This document shows positions 10,501-22,900 of a stretch of DNA of 64,000 nt, in pieces; position 1 is the stretch's first letter, and each line of letters begins with the position of its first letter. A model generated the notes under the pieces. The model was not told the origin of the DNA and made no database searches. It saw only the letters and a list, made by a program, of their open reading frames with translations. The position numbers and the translations under genes were made by a program. This DNA is from Platerodrilus igneus (Eukaryota; Arthropoda; Insecta; Coleoptera; Lycidae), in contig JARFIW010001254.1 of the NCBI GenBank assembly GCA_036346225.1, positions 97,001 through 161,000 on the forward strand, written 5' to 3'.

Positions 10501-10854
10501 TAAGTTTCCATGTACGTAGCACCAGTCATTGGGAAATGGTCAAAATGTGGTACCTATAAAGGCGATTATTAATTATGGTTTAGAAAAATAATAATTTTCG
10601 TGGACTAAATAAAATAGCTTAGACTGATTAATGTATATGGTTACATATTCTCGTACACATCCACAAACATCTGTTTACGTCCACAATAGCGATGCCGGTA
10701 GTTTTTGTTTAACAAATGGGTAGGAAAGATACGTCAGGTGTTAGTGTGCGGAAGCCCATAGGATCGTTGGAATCAAAAAAAGCGTTGTGGAGCAATGTAT
10801 GGTGGTTCCTGTTAGAATAAGCGAAAGTGGTTAATTGATCGTATTAGACGTTTA

Positions 10855-11570
10855 AATAAGCAAAAGTGTAAAAGCCTACATAAACAAAAATTTAATTATC
10901 CGACAAAAAAATGCGCGATGTGCTACACTTATAAAGAAAGTATGGAATGGTGCTTTGCATCGGTCCTAACAATAAAAGGAGAGTGACTTTTCTAGCAATT
11001 ACAAGAATAGCAGTAGCGCAGAGAAGGGGTATGCATGTATTATACAGTGCACAGTTGCTGCAAAATATGTTAGTTTACGCGTAGCTCGGATGTGTAATTG
11101 ATCACGACTTAAAGATCCCTCGGATGTTTAAAAATTCTCGGCCCATTGTCGTTTGAAAAATGTTTGTAAATTATCAGAACAGGAGCGGGTTGAAGTTTAA
11201 GTTAGATGGATGATTGAGTTTTTTCTACCTTTTACGAGGGAATTGGAAGTTGACGGACATCGAGCATCTATTTCTCTATTTGGACGATATCGAGTACTTA
11301 CCGGTTCTAGAAATCATTACGTGCGATTGACCGCTATGCGACAGTGTAAAAGCCTACAGAAGCAAATTTAATTATCATACGAAAAAAGCGCGCGATGTGC
11401 TATAGAAAGTATAAAAAAAAATTGGTGCTTTGCATCGGTCCTAACAGTAAAAAGGAGAGTGACTTTTCTAGCAATTACAAGAATAGCAGTAGCGCGGCGA
11501 AGGGTATGCATGTATTATACAGCGCATTGTTGCTCTAAAATATGTTAGTTTACGGAAGCTCGAACGTGCA
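10855..11570. repeat. Two diverged ~230-bp repeats in the right arm
   Basis: Segments 10865-11097 and 11345-11560 align over their length. Both contain GCGCGATGTGCTA or a close variant, GGTGCTTTGCATCGGTCCTA, and TAGCAATTACAAGAATAGCAG. They are separated by about 250 bases of non-repeated DNA. A weaker third match lies at 9503-9532. They may be duplicated intergenic control regions of the ancestral element. The mirrored pair is at about 4840-5540. Confidence 0.75.
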
Positions 11571-12174
11571 CAAATTAAATTTTAATCTATAATTAACCAC
11601 GATCGTAAAATGGGAAATTAATGGGTAATTTGAATACCGCTACATATACTTTCGCTTGGTGATTCATTTGGAAAATATTTAAACCCTCCATTTCCTAAAA
11701 TATGACGTAGAAGTTATTTAAAATTAAATTGCTTTATTAGTAAGTATTCTGTAGACAACAAGTTGGTATTTCCTTAGTAATGGTTTAAAGTGTTTTTGGT
11801 TATAGTAGCACTGCATCTTCTACAGCACGACTTGCACACAATTTGTGTGCGTGTGCTACCACCCTTTTGGATTTTTAATATGCACGCGATCCGTATAACA
11901 TGGAAGACGTTTCCGATGTTTCTACTAACGGCATTCGCACCATCAACGATGCAAACCAGGTGCATGCATTGGCGCTAAATGTATTGGACGAGCAGCAAGG
12001 ATTATGATGTCATTTAGTTCCCCGCTGAATCCTCAACTTCGTTCGGGTGTCTTCGGAAACCTTCGGTATGCATTCTATAAGGAACATAAATCAGGTACGC
12101 TCGAGTAAGCTTTTTAGTTAGTTCGATTACAAGTTTAACCAAAGTGCTATAGTGCGGATTTTGTTTTGTACTAA

Positions 12175-12465
12175 AATGGTATCTGCAAAGTTTTTAAGTG
12201 CAATTCTTGCGGTGCTTCCTATACCTGGAAAAATGCGCTCAAACGGCACCAGAACAAATGTCGTGGTGTAACATCGTCCACGGTTAAGCTTATACATCCG
12301 TCCGCAGCAAAGTACTTAAACTGTGGGTCTTGCGGTATCGCTTTTACGAGAATGGGCAACTTACAGCGACACAAGGAAAAACAGCACGGTATGTCATTAA
12401 GCCGTAAACGTTCAGCTCCGCCAGCTGTTAAAGGGTCTTGTACGAAACAACCAACATCCGTGTAA
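12175..12465 (+). pseudogene. Two-finger C2H2 zinc-finger segment
   Basis: Open frame of 96 codons ending at TAA (12463-12465), with no usable ATG at its start. It contains FKCNSCGASYTWKNALKRHQ followed by a Cys, and about 30 residues later LNCGSCGIAFTRMGNLQRHK followed by a His. These are two recognisable C2H2-type fingers (the first C2HC), with a basic tail RKRSAPPAVK. Just upstream is TACTAAA then CAAAG, a plausible branch point and splice acceptor, so this may be a 3' exon. A protein of this type would bind DNA. Both arms keep it open, differing by one base. It could be a captured host exon or an element-encoded regulator. Confidence 0.6.
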
Positions 12466-13056
12466 AGCGTGCGAGATGGAGGTATTAAAGTCTGCATACC
12501 CGGGTCCTAATAGCACAGCAACCTAATTAAGGTAGGTCAGTAAGCAATATTTAATTGCTGTTAATTGACTTGCATTTAGCGTACTTTCCTATTGTAATAA
12601 CCGCATTTGTTTGGAAAAGAAATTATATACAGCTTTCTTAATTATTAACCACGCGATAATTACGTAAAAGTTGACCTTCCCATTCAACATATTTAAAACC
12701 CATTACATTGGAATGTGTTTACCTCCACGTGGTGTCGCTGGACGGTAAAACATATTGTTAGATTAACGATAATATGTCTTATTAACCGAAAACACGTTTC
12801 CTCTTTTTTACATTAATCTCTTTTTATTACAGGTCTATTTAAACAACACATTAATCTTTTTTTGTTACAGGTTAATCTACTTGGATTCGGTTACATACAG
12901 GAAATAATGTTATACTTTGTGAAAATTGTAATTAGTTTATTAAACTGTAAATCGAATAAAATATATTATTAAATTTTCGCATGCTTAATTTATGTTAATA
13001 CTGCTACGTGTTTGGTTAAAGGATTGTAGATATTAAAAAGGAGAGGTGATTAGAAA

Positions 13057-13820
13057 TTGATCTTGGTACAAAATCTTAAAATTGGGGTAGCTCCCTTAGG
13101 GATGATGCAATCTGAAAAATTTAAAGAGATTTGGGTAGCTGAGAAAAATCTAATATTAATTGATAGCAAACAAGGTAGGTTTATCTCGTGGGTGGAAATG
13201 TGGAGAAAGATTTATCTCGCAGAGGGTATATGTGTAATTTTGCAGGGCGTGGTCCTATATTAAATCTGTTTGCAGATTTGGATTCTACATAAAATTTTAG
13301 ACTAACAAGATGTATCGCATGTATAAAAATTTTATAAGAACGCTCAAAAGTCGCTACAGGTAAGAAATCTTAAAATGGGGGTAGCTCCCTTGGGGATGAT
13401 GCAATCTGAAAAATTTAAAGAGATTTGGGTAGCTGAGAAAAATCTAATATTAATTGATACTAAACAAGGTAGGTTTATCTCGTGGGTGGAAATGTGGAGA
13501 AAGATTTATCTCGCAGAGGGTATATGTGTAACTTTGCAGGGCGTGGTCCTATTGCAAATCTGTTTACAGATTCGAATTCTGCGTAAAATTCTAGACTAAA
13601 AAGATGCATCGCATGAGTAAAAAAATGTTTAAGGATGGTCGGAAATCGCAACAGGTAAGAAATCTTAAAATGGGGGTAGCTCCCTTGGGGATGATGCAAT
13701 CTGAAAAATTTAAAGAGATTTGGGTAGCTGAGAAAATTCTAATATTAATTGATACCAAACAAGATAGGTTTATCTCGTGGGTGGAAATGTGGAGAAAGAT
13801 TTATCTCGCGGGTGGAAAGA
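13057..13820 (+). repeat. Triplicated ~295-bp cassette with splice-like signals
   Basis: Three tandem units start at about 13071, 13365 and 13660. Each holds a region that translates to GVAPLGMMQSEKFKEIW and NLILIDTKQGRFISWVEMW or close variants. Between units is a CTGTTTACAG- or TCTAG-like acceptor, a 60-bp block rich in Lys and Arg codons (for example MHRMSKKMFKDGRKSQQ), and CAACAG/GTAAGA or CTACAG/GTAAGA, a consensus splice donor. A diverged fourth unit lies at 10100-10245. Whether the conserved long frame is coding or intronic is uncertain, since the donor precedes it. Confidence 0.75.
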
Positions 13821-14026
13821 ATGCGGGTGCGATGTAATCAAAATGGTTGGGGTAAAAAATTCCACAAGGAGGAGATTCATCTCCACAGGGAGAGAGCAGG
13901 TGGAGATTCTTAAAAATAAGACTTTATAGTGGGTTTTTACATGTAAATTTGGTCCAGATGTGTGTGGAAATGTGGATGCTGGTGGAAATGTGGCAGTGGG
14001 TTGCCTGAAAATGGTCTACTCACAAC

Positions 14027-14394
14027 CTAAAATAACATCCCTAACCAAATCAGGTAGCACCAAAAATGGATACTCAAATTCCACTCTCCCCATTCTTACT
14101 AATAAACAAACCTGCTCCCTAACCTTTATACGTTTATTACCCCAAACCCCCGTTAACGTAGCGCTCCTGCACGGTACTAGCGGGACTACTGAATTATTCT
14201 CCTCTAACTTTTTCAAAAACTTGTCGGAAATTTCTGTTATTTGGGAACCTGAATCCACTAATGCCCTTACCACAAATTATCATATCCACAATTGGTACTA
14301 AAGCAATAGGTTTAGTGCTTTCTTGCACTCCATTTTCTTCCACCCAATCATTTAAATCCGAATTAATAATTGTCGAAACTTCACTCTGATCAGG
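14027..14394 (-). pseudogene. Ty3/gypsy aspartic protease segment
   Basis: On the minus strand, 14016-14273 contains RALVDSGSQITEISDKFL, the DSG active-site motif of retroviral-type aspartic proteases. A later DVILG segment fits the second conserved loop. Upstream (14280-14394) is the gag-protease linker in another frame. The gene is cut at 14020 by the 11.6-kb palindrome and at 14403 by the 10-kb foldback element. Together with the gag pieces near 25 and 28.5 kb and RT at 1.4-2.4 kb, this is one dispersed gypsy element. Confidence 0.85.
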
Positions 14395-14890
14395 CGAGCT
14401 AGGACCGGTGTGAAGTTAGCAGTAAAATTCTAGCAGTAATTTTTACGAGGAAGGAGATATACAACTGGCAGGAAATTCCCAGCAGTAAATTTTTCGTGCA
14501 AACTTTATTGAATAGACAAAATGCGATTTCAGAAATGGAGCTACACTTACACCTTCCGCCTTGGCACAACTATTAAAATGACCACCCTTACAGTCCCAGT
14601 AGAACCAAATTACCTTTCGACCCATATGGATTTCAAAACCCTCCTTAAATAATAAAGTGAAACAAATCAAATGGTAGCAAGCCGTCGAATTACACCTTCC
14701 ACTTAGGCACATATATTGTAAAAACCTTCCTTAATGCATCTGCAAAAACCAAAATTACTTGCGACCGGTATGGGTATCATAGCCGACCCGTGTAAGCTTC
14801 AAAAACCATCTTTTAATGATATAAATAGGAAAAAAATTATCAGAAGTGGCAGAAGACCATCGAGTTACACCTTCCGCTTTGGCACATATA

Positions 14891-17513
14891 CAGGGTGTTT
14901 TTTTTAAGTGGGAGGTCACCTGTATATGGAAGACCAATGGTAGAAAGAAGCTGAAAATTTGCACTAGGAGGTTATCCAATGTGGCCTACACGTCTAAAAT
15001 ACTTTCGATACGTTAGCACTTCCGGTTATACCGGAAGTAGGTATTACTATCGTTATTTTAAATAGAACACCCTGTATATTTATGCATTTTCGAATTCCTT
15101 GTCGAATTTTATGTGAACTTTTATAACACAACTATACCTCTATCTAATGCCGTTTTCGAGATATTTTGACTTTTAGTAGATTTTTGACATTTGCACGCTG
15201 TCACATAAATTGGAATAACTAGAAATTGAACGAACTTACAAAAATTGTTTTTTTGCAATCACATTCATAATACTTGATATTATTTCTACGTGCAAAGAAA
15301 ATCTGATTACAATGTACAGGGTGGTAGAAAATTCATTTTATAATTTGACTAATAAAATGTCAAATATTCCGTTTTTTTTAAATGGAACCTACCATATTTT
15401 GTTATATTAATCGATTCTATGGAAAAAAATACCTTAGATATGTAATTACAACCATCCATTTATTGTAAGCCGTTTTTTAGTTATTTGCATTAAAAGAGAA
15501 AATGCACTAGTTCAGTAACATAATAACATTTGCTACTTCAAGTAGCTTTTGTCCGATACATTAACAAAAGAATAATTGGTTATTTTTACGAAACGTCAAA
15601 TGTAGATAATTCTACGCAGATTGCAATTCCCGTACTGTAGTTATTTATGAGGGTTAATCGAAACTTTACAAATCAAGATTATCTCAAAATGATAATTATT
15701 TATGGTGAATGTAATAGATTGCTTCGAAGAACTGGCGATATTTTTCATCAAATATTTTGTTATATTAATCAATTCTATGGAATTAATATCTTAGTACTTA
15801 GAAAGCAGGAAATGCTTCTTTTGCACATTTTAGTTGCCAAAAATGGCAGCGCAAGAACATTTTTTGAAAAATAATGTTTAAAAGCTACACAAACATGGAA
15901 CAATGTATTTCATCTAACAATATTTTACCTAAAGAAAAATAAATAAAAACATAAGAGGTTGTTTATAAATGTTCTATTTGGCGGCCATTTTGATCCAAGC
16001 ATTTTAAAATGCATCTTCTAAACTCTTCATTTGTTGCCTTTTGTATTTGCTTTGGAGTTAAAGAATTTAGAGCATTTAATACTCGTCTTTTGCAATCTTC
16101 CTCAGTAGTAGGAGCGTAGGAGAAGACCGTATCTTTTACATACCCCATAGAAAAAAATCCAATTTCTAAATATCGTTCCCCTGTAAAAAGTGTTCATCGA
16201 GAAGAAAAAGAATTACTAAAACAATATGTACTTTACCGTTTAAATTTTCCTGGTAAAACACTACACATACAATTCGCGAATCTCTAATAGCACAATAAAC
16301 GTTAAAAGACCATCTTTCCTGAAAATTTGTTATGTATGCTTGTTGAGAATTTTCTGTGGAACAATGGTGTGAATTATGTCGGTTAAACACTCTGTTTTTC
16401 GTAAACTTTGCTTCATCGCTCCAAATAATACTTTTAAAATTATTTGCTTTAAAAATATTTTATATGGAACTACGGCTCATTCCTATATCCTGTACAGCAT
16501 TATTTAGTTAAGCTCTGCTGCATGAAAATATGCCAATACATTAGTAACTCCAATTACTTTCTCCGTCACGGTGCTGGTCCTGTTCTTCTTTGTAATAAAT
16601 GATCCATTATTCGCACAGTTTTCAAGAAGCCTAACATTCGGCGCTAGCTTTTCGAAAAATTTTTGATGAAAGACATTGCAAGTTCTTTGAAGAATTCTGT
16701 TGCATTCGCCATAAATAATTATCATTTCGAGATAATCTTGATTTGTAAAGTTTCGATTAACCCTCATAAATAACTACAGTACGAGAATTGCAATCTGCGT
16801 AGAATTATCTAGATTTAACGTTTCGTAAAAATAACCAATTATTATTTTGTTAATGTATCGGACAAAATGTAGCAAATGTTATTATGTTACTGAACTAGTG
16901 CATTTTCTCTTTTAATGCAAATAACTCAAAAACGGCTTACAATAAATGGATTGTTGTAATTACATACCTAAGGTATTTTTTTCCATAGAATCGATTAATA
17001 TAACAAAATATGGTAGGTTCCATTTAAAAAAAACGGAATATTTGACATTTTATTAGTCAAATTATAAAATGAATTTTCTAGCACCCTGTACATTGCAATC
17101 AAATTTTCTTTGCACGTAGAAATAATATCAAGTATTATGAATGTGATTGCAAAAAAACAATGTTGTAAGTTCGTTCAATTTCTAGTTAGTCCAATTTATG
17201 TGACAGCGTGCAAATGTCAAAAATCTACTAAAAATCAAAATATCTCGAAAACGGCATTAGTTAGAGGTATGGTTGTGTTATAAAAGTTCACATAAAATTC
17301 GACAAGGAATTCAAAAATGCATAAATATACAGGGTGTTCTATTTAAAATAACGATAGTAATACCGACTTCCGGTATAACCGGAAGTGCTAACGTATCGAA
17401 ACTATTTTAGACGTGTAGGACACATTCGATAACCTCCTAGTGCAAATTTTCAGCTTCCTTCTACCATTGGTCTTCCATATACAGGTGACCTCCCACTTAA
17501 AAAAAACACCCTG
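14891..17513. mobile_element. Tc1/mariner-like element with ~0.83-kb inverted arms
   Basis: Starts CAGGGTGTTTTTTTTAAGTG and ends with the near-exact complement, flanked by TA on both sides, inside a repeat unit of the 10-kb foldback element. The arms (14891 to about 15725, and about 16680 to 17513) are inverted copies, so each arm also carries the first codons of the transposase (MRVNRNFTNQDYLKMIIIYG and a near copy). The structure looks like a normal element whose 5' end was duplicated in inverted orientation. The intervening transposase is dead. Confidence 0.85.
15963..16767 (-). pseudogene. Tc1/mariner-superfamily transposase, decayed
   Basis: Fragments in several minus-strand frames run in the correct order. 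N-terminal FTNQDYLEMIIIYGECN comes first (16504-16767). Next is the core piece with ERWSFNVYCAI and ENLNGK (16166-16390), matching the segment between the first and second catalytic acids. Last is the C-terminal TPKQIQKATNEEFRRCILKC (15963-16148). Stops and frameshifts separate them and catalytic residues are lost. It is related to the transposases at 56 and 59 kb in this window. Confidence 0.8.
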
Positions 17514-17689
17514 TATAGCTAAGACCTTCCTTAATGTACCTATAAAAACCAAATTTACTTGCGACCCGTATGGGTATCAAACTCGACCCCTGTAATCTTC
17601 AAAAGCCATCTTTTAATGATATAAATAGGAAAAAAATCAGAAGTGGCAGAAGACCATCGAGTTACACCTTCCGCTTTGGCATATTGTAA

Positions 17690-19945
17690 CAAAAACTTTT
17701 GTTATATTAAAATCTCTAAAGAAAAACATTTCTAGCCATTGTTATTTTACAGCATACGAAATTGTCATTTAGCGTGAAATCGTTAAATAATTTAATTTAC
17801 TATAAGGAAGAACACCTCTTCCCTTTTTTTACATTATCTTCACCTATATAAAGCATTTAATAGTGACTCCTACGCTTTTGATATCTGCAAATACCCCGAA
17901 CGTAACTTGAGTTGCATAAGCTACAGGTATTCTGAAGCTCACTTGTGCAATTGCTAGACAGACACAACGCCTGCGCGTAAGGTGACGATATAGGTAGGGT
18001 GTGGGCTGGTTGACAAGAAGGCGAGCGAGAGCGCGGCCATCTTGCAAGCAACAACGAGCAGGTACGGTTCGTTCTAAGATGCGGAGTTTTTGCTCCAAGT
18101 GGGGCATTAGGATTGCCCTACTATCGAAGAGGGTGTAAAGGTTGTCGTGGCGGGGGCTTTGCAAAAGAGCTCTTGTAAAGCCGCTCCGGACAATGACGAG
18201 GAGAATGTAAGAACACGTGCTGAAGGAAGTCCGTTAATGGTGAGATTGTGTAATAAAACTGCCTTATATAAAACTAATAGATGCTTTAATTTCCTTAGCA
18301 CATTTAAGTAGGCACATCTAAGTATGCTCGTCTGACGAATAAAATTTTAAGAAAGCACGTTTGAGGATGGTAGAATTGAGAATTTAAGTCGTTTGTATGT
18401 CGAGCAGAATTCCATGTAATGTTATTGAAACGTAATTATCTATTGTGGAATCACTCGTTTTGAAGCTGTCTGAGGAGCTGTTCATGTAAGAATGCTGTAT
18501 CTAGTAAATGCCAACTTCGTACCTTTTTAAATTTCAATAAGATGGAGTATAATGTTGTTTTGGTTGGTCTAGAGCGTTTTGCAGCATCACCATCGAGCAG
18601 TTAAAACAAAACCATTCAGGTACTTATAAAACTATTTATTGAGTGAATTAATTTTACGTATTAATTACGGTCAAAGCTTTGATTTAACGTTTTCCAAATT
18701 ATAAGAAACTTTTGTTAAACGAATGTTAATGTTAAATTTTTTTGCAAGATATGTTTATGCTTAAATCCCAAATAAAAACCAGTTAGAGAATTATATCCTA
18801 GTAACCTAATAGGTCAAATACCGTTTTGTTCAGAACTAAATTTTTTTCATAAGAGGAATTTTTGAACTTTTAGATTAATTAATTTAAAGTTGTTATTCAA
18901 AGCACGTAAGTAATGCACATGTTAATTGAGAAAAATAAGTATAAAGTTCACTTTTGATTGAAAGATGTTTAACTACAATATGCCATATGATTAGTAGAAT
19001 ATCAATGCTGCTTCTAACATATGACGTACTAACTTTCTTTAATTTCAAATAATGTTTGAGCCAGATGAACTTTTTGTATAATAAGTTCGTTAGAGAAATT
19101 TTGTAAGCCAGAACAGATCTGTTTTATGGATGTTTAAGAACCCGACTGTATTAAAGAATTTAAGAATGTTAAGATCTCTCTAGGTAGAGAAACAAATTCA
19201 GAGATTTTTGAAACTTATTTTATATAGATTATCAGATTTTTTATATATAATTTTTGCAACAAAGAGAATTACATTTAGATTATACTTTGATTTAAAACTT
19301 TCGTCTTTTTATTTCACTAATTGAAATTAATAATATCCAAATTAGATAAACAAAATTTTGAATGTGGAACTTAGAAAAAAGTTGATACAGCATTAGGTAA
19401 TAGAAACAGAGTAAGTAATTTTCAGTAGAGTATATTTTCATAGGTAAGGTGTTGTTGAGATTTTGAATTCGGGACAGTCGATCTACAAAGACCGAAATAT
19501 TTTGTTGTCGTAAGACACAAACAGTGTCTTATATTTTTTTGTGTGACATTTTCTTGCAGGTCTGACATCGCAGAAGCTGGAGCAGAGGTCCAAGAGGTTT
19601 CCAGAGGTATTGCTTATTTTAATTTGTATGCTTTTTGATAATCATTATATCCTATAGGTTTCTGCGTCTTCCTGTAGGATACTTTAGTTTTATTTATTGT
19701 CTATATAGATGCAGTGGCGCTCATTTCCTTTTTTTGTTCCCGTTTGTAGTCGAGCCCACCCTATATCCACGCCCAATCTCTTTGCTCACCCTTGGGGTAA
19801 TTCCCAGACTAAGCCGCGAATATAGTAAAGCCCGTGGGTCTACCGAGGTTTTGTTCACTAATTGACTCACTCCCCATTTAAAGAAATTTAATATGTCTCA
19901 CTGATGCCTAACGTCAGGACATAATTAAATTAAATAAAGAAAAAA
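17690..19945. other. Unique interior of the 10-kb foldback element
   Basis: No convincing gene. From 17990 to 18230 GC content rises well above the surroundings. That stretch has donor-like CAACGAGCAG/GTACGG and GAGAAT/GTAAGA on the plus strand. From 19550 to 19605 a CTTGCAG acceptor is followed by a short open block and then CAGAGGTATT. These could be exons of a host gene picked up by the element, or coincidence. Minus-strand frames at 17844-18301 look like chance openings in the GC-rich part. Confidence 0.4.
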
Positions 19946-19949
19946 TTTA

Positions 19950-22900
19950 GTTTCAATATATATTGCTAAGACCTTCTTTAATATACCTGCAAAAACCAAA
20001 TTTACTTGCGACCCGTATGGGTATCAAAATCGACCCCTGTAAACTTCAAAAATCGTCTATTAATGATATAAATAGGAAAAAAAGCAGAAGTAGCAGAAGG
20101 CCATCGAGTTACACCTTCCGCTTTGGCACATATATTGCTATGACCTTCCTTAATGTACCTGTGAAAACCAAATTTACTTGCGACCCGTATGGGTATTACA
20201 CTCGACATTGTAAGCTTCAAAAACCATCTTTTAATAATAGAAATAGGAAAAAAAATCAGAAGTGGCAGAAGGCCATCGAGTTACACCTTCCGCTTTGGCA
20301 TATATATTGCTAAGACCTTCCTTAATGTACCTGTAGAAACCAAATTTACTTGCGACCCGTATGGGTATCAAAATCTACCCATGTAAATTTCAAAAATCGT
20401 CTATTAATGATATAAATAGGAAAAAAAAGCAGAAGTAGCAGAAGGCCATCGAGTTACACCTTCCGCTTTGGCACATATATTGCTAAGACCTTCCTTAATG
20501 TACCTGTAGAAACCAAATTTACTTGCGACCCGTATGGGTATCAAAATCGACCCCATGTAAACTTCAAAAATCGTCTATTAATGATATAAATAGGAAAAAA
20601 ATCAGAAATAGCAGAAGGCCATCGAGTTACACCTTCCGCTTTGGCACATATATTGTTAAGACTTTCCTTAATGTACCTGTAGAAACCAAATTTACTTGCG
20701 ACCCGTATGGGTATCAAAATCGACCCGTATAAGCTTCAACATTCATCCCTTAATGATATAAATAGGAAAAAAATCAGAAGTGGCAGAAGGCCATCGAGTT
20801 ACACCTTCCGCTTTGGCATATATATTGCTACGACCTTCCTTAATATACCTGCAAAAAACCAAATTTACTTACGACCCGTATGGGTATCAAAATCGACCCA
20901 TGTAATCTTCAAAAATTATCTTTTAATGTTATTAATAGAAAAAAAATCAGAAGTGGCAGAAGGCCATCGAGTTACACCTTCCGCTTTGGCACATATATTG
21001 CTATGACCTTCCTTAATGTACCTATGAAAACCAAATTTACTTGCGACCCGTATGGGTATTAAACTCGACATTGTAAGCTTCAAAAACCATCTTTTAATAA
21101 TATAAATAGGAAAAAAAATCAGAAGTGGCAGAAGGCCATCGAGTTACACCTTCCGCTTTGGCATATATATCGCTAAGACCTTCCTTAATGTACCTGTAGA
21201 AACCAAATTTACTTGCGACCCGTATGGGTATTAAAATCTACCCATGTAAATTTCAAAAATCGTCTATTAATGATATAAATACGAAAGCAGAGAGCAGGCA
21301 TCGAGTTACACCTTCCGCTTTGGCACATATATTGCTAAGACCTTCCTTAATGTACCTGTAGAAACCAAATTTACTTGCGACCCGTATGGGTATCAAAATC
21401 GACCCCATGTAAACTTCAAAAATCGTCTATTAATGATATAAATAGGAAAAAAATCAGAAATAGCAGAAGGCCATCGAGTTACACCTTCCGCTTTGGCACA
21501 TATATTGTTAAGACTTTCCTTAATGTACCTGTAAAAACCCAATTTACTTGCGATCCGTATGGGTATTAAAATCGACCCGTATAAGCTTCAAAATTCATCA
21601 CTTAATGAAATATTTAGATTACCAAATCAGGTAAAAAATCGTCATTAATGATAAATAGAAAAATCAGTAGCAGAAGGCCATCGAGTTACACCTTCTGCTT
21701 TGGCACATATATTGCTAAGACGTTCTTTAATGTACCTGCGAAAACGAAATTTACTTGCGACCCGTATGGGTATCAAAATCGACCCCATGTAAACTTCAAA
21801 AATCGTCTATTAATGATATAAATAGGAAAAAAATCAGAAATAGCAGAAGGCCATCGAGTTACACCTTCCGCTTTGGCACATATATTGTAAGACGTTTCTT
21901 AATGTACCTGCGAAAACCAAATTTACTTGCGACCCGTATGGGTATCAAACTCGACCCTGTATAAGCTTCAAAACCGTTCATCACTTAATGATACCACATA
22001 CGGAAAAGTCAGCAAATCATCGAGTTGATTTCTACATGCTACTTTCTAAGGAAGGTTCTTAGCAATATATGTACCAAAGCGGAAGGTGTAACTCAAATGG
22101 CGTTCTTGCGACCCGATATGGGTATCCTATTTATACTCGACCCTTAAGTGAATTTCTATACGTCGATTTTTAATGATACCCATACGGGTTCGCAAATAAA
22201 TTTGATTTCTACAGGTACATTTAAGGAAGGTCTTAGCAATATATGTGCCAAAGCGAAGGTGTAACTCGATAGGCCTTCTGCTACTTCTGATTTTTTCCTA
22301 TTTATATCATTAATAGACGAATTTTGAAGCTTATACGGGTCGATTTTAATACCCATACGGTTCGCAAGTAAATTTGGTTTTTACAGGTACATTAAGGAAG
22401 GTCTTAGCAATATATGTGCCAAAGCGAAGGGTGTAACTCGATAGCCTTCTGCTGCTTCTTATTTTTTGCTATTTATATCATTAATAGACGATTTTTGAAG
22501 TTTACATGGTGTCGATTTTGATACTCATACGGGTCGCAAGTAAATTTTGTTTTTACAGGTACATTAAGGAAGGTCTTAGCAATATATGTGCCAAAGTGGA
22601 AGGTGTAACTCGACGACCTTCTGCTACTTCTGATTTTTTTTCCTATTTATATAATTAATAGACGATTTTTGAAAATTACAGGGCCGATTATGATATCCAT
22701 ACGAGTCGCAAATAAATTTGGTTTTTACATGTAGATTAAGGAAGGTCTTAGCAATGTATGCGCCAAAGTGGAAGGTGGTACTCGATGGTCTTTTGCCACT
22801 TCTGATTTTTTTTTATTTATATCATTAAAAGATGGTTTTTGAAGCTTACAGGGGTCGAGTTTGATACCCATACGGGTCGCAAGTATATTTGGTTTTTACA

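Larger units (their letters stand above)
2383..14020. mobile_element. 11.6-kb palindromic element, Polinton-derived, with 4.7-kb inverted arms
   Basis: The ends are perfect inverted copies beginning AGTAGACCATTTTCAGGC and ending with its complement. They are flanked directly by CACAAC at 2377-2382 and 14021-14026, a 6-bp target-site duplication. The arms (about 2383-7070 and 9340-14020) match base for base over long stretches with scattered single-base differences. The unique core is only about 2.27 kb and carries two intact genes. Six-base duplications are usual for Polinton/Maverick elements and also occur in a few other superfamilies. A Polinton-type DNA polymerase remnant in the arms supports a Polinton origin. 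No integrase, capsid or ATPase gene was seen, so it would depend on factors from elsewhere. It interrupts the protease gene of a gypsy element. Confidence 0.85.
9340..14020. repeat. Right inverted arm of the 11.6-kb element
   Basis: Reverse complement of 2383-7070. In order from the core outwards it holds the end of the 602-aa gene, a GC minisatellite, the polymerase and gene remnants, a pair of ~250-bp repeats, the zinc-finger segment, the triplicated cassette and G-rich terminal sequence (13990-14020). Confidence 0.9.

Noticed and set aside
2383..14020. Giant palindrome as an assembly fold-over artefact
   Set aside because: The arms differ by scattered substitutions and indels, end precisely at a 6-bp duplication, and interrupt a gene that reads through when removed. 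Long reads would still be worth checking.
17844..18301. Minus-strand open frames of 60-106 codons
   Set aside because: They overlap one another in different frames within a GC-rich island and show no domain; better explained by low stop-codon density.
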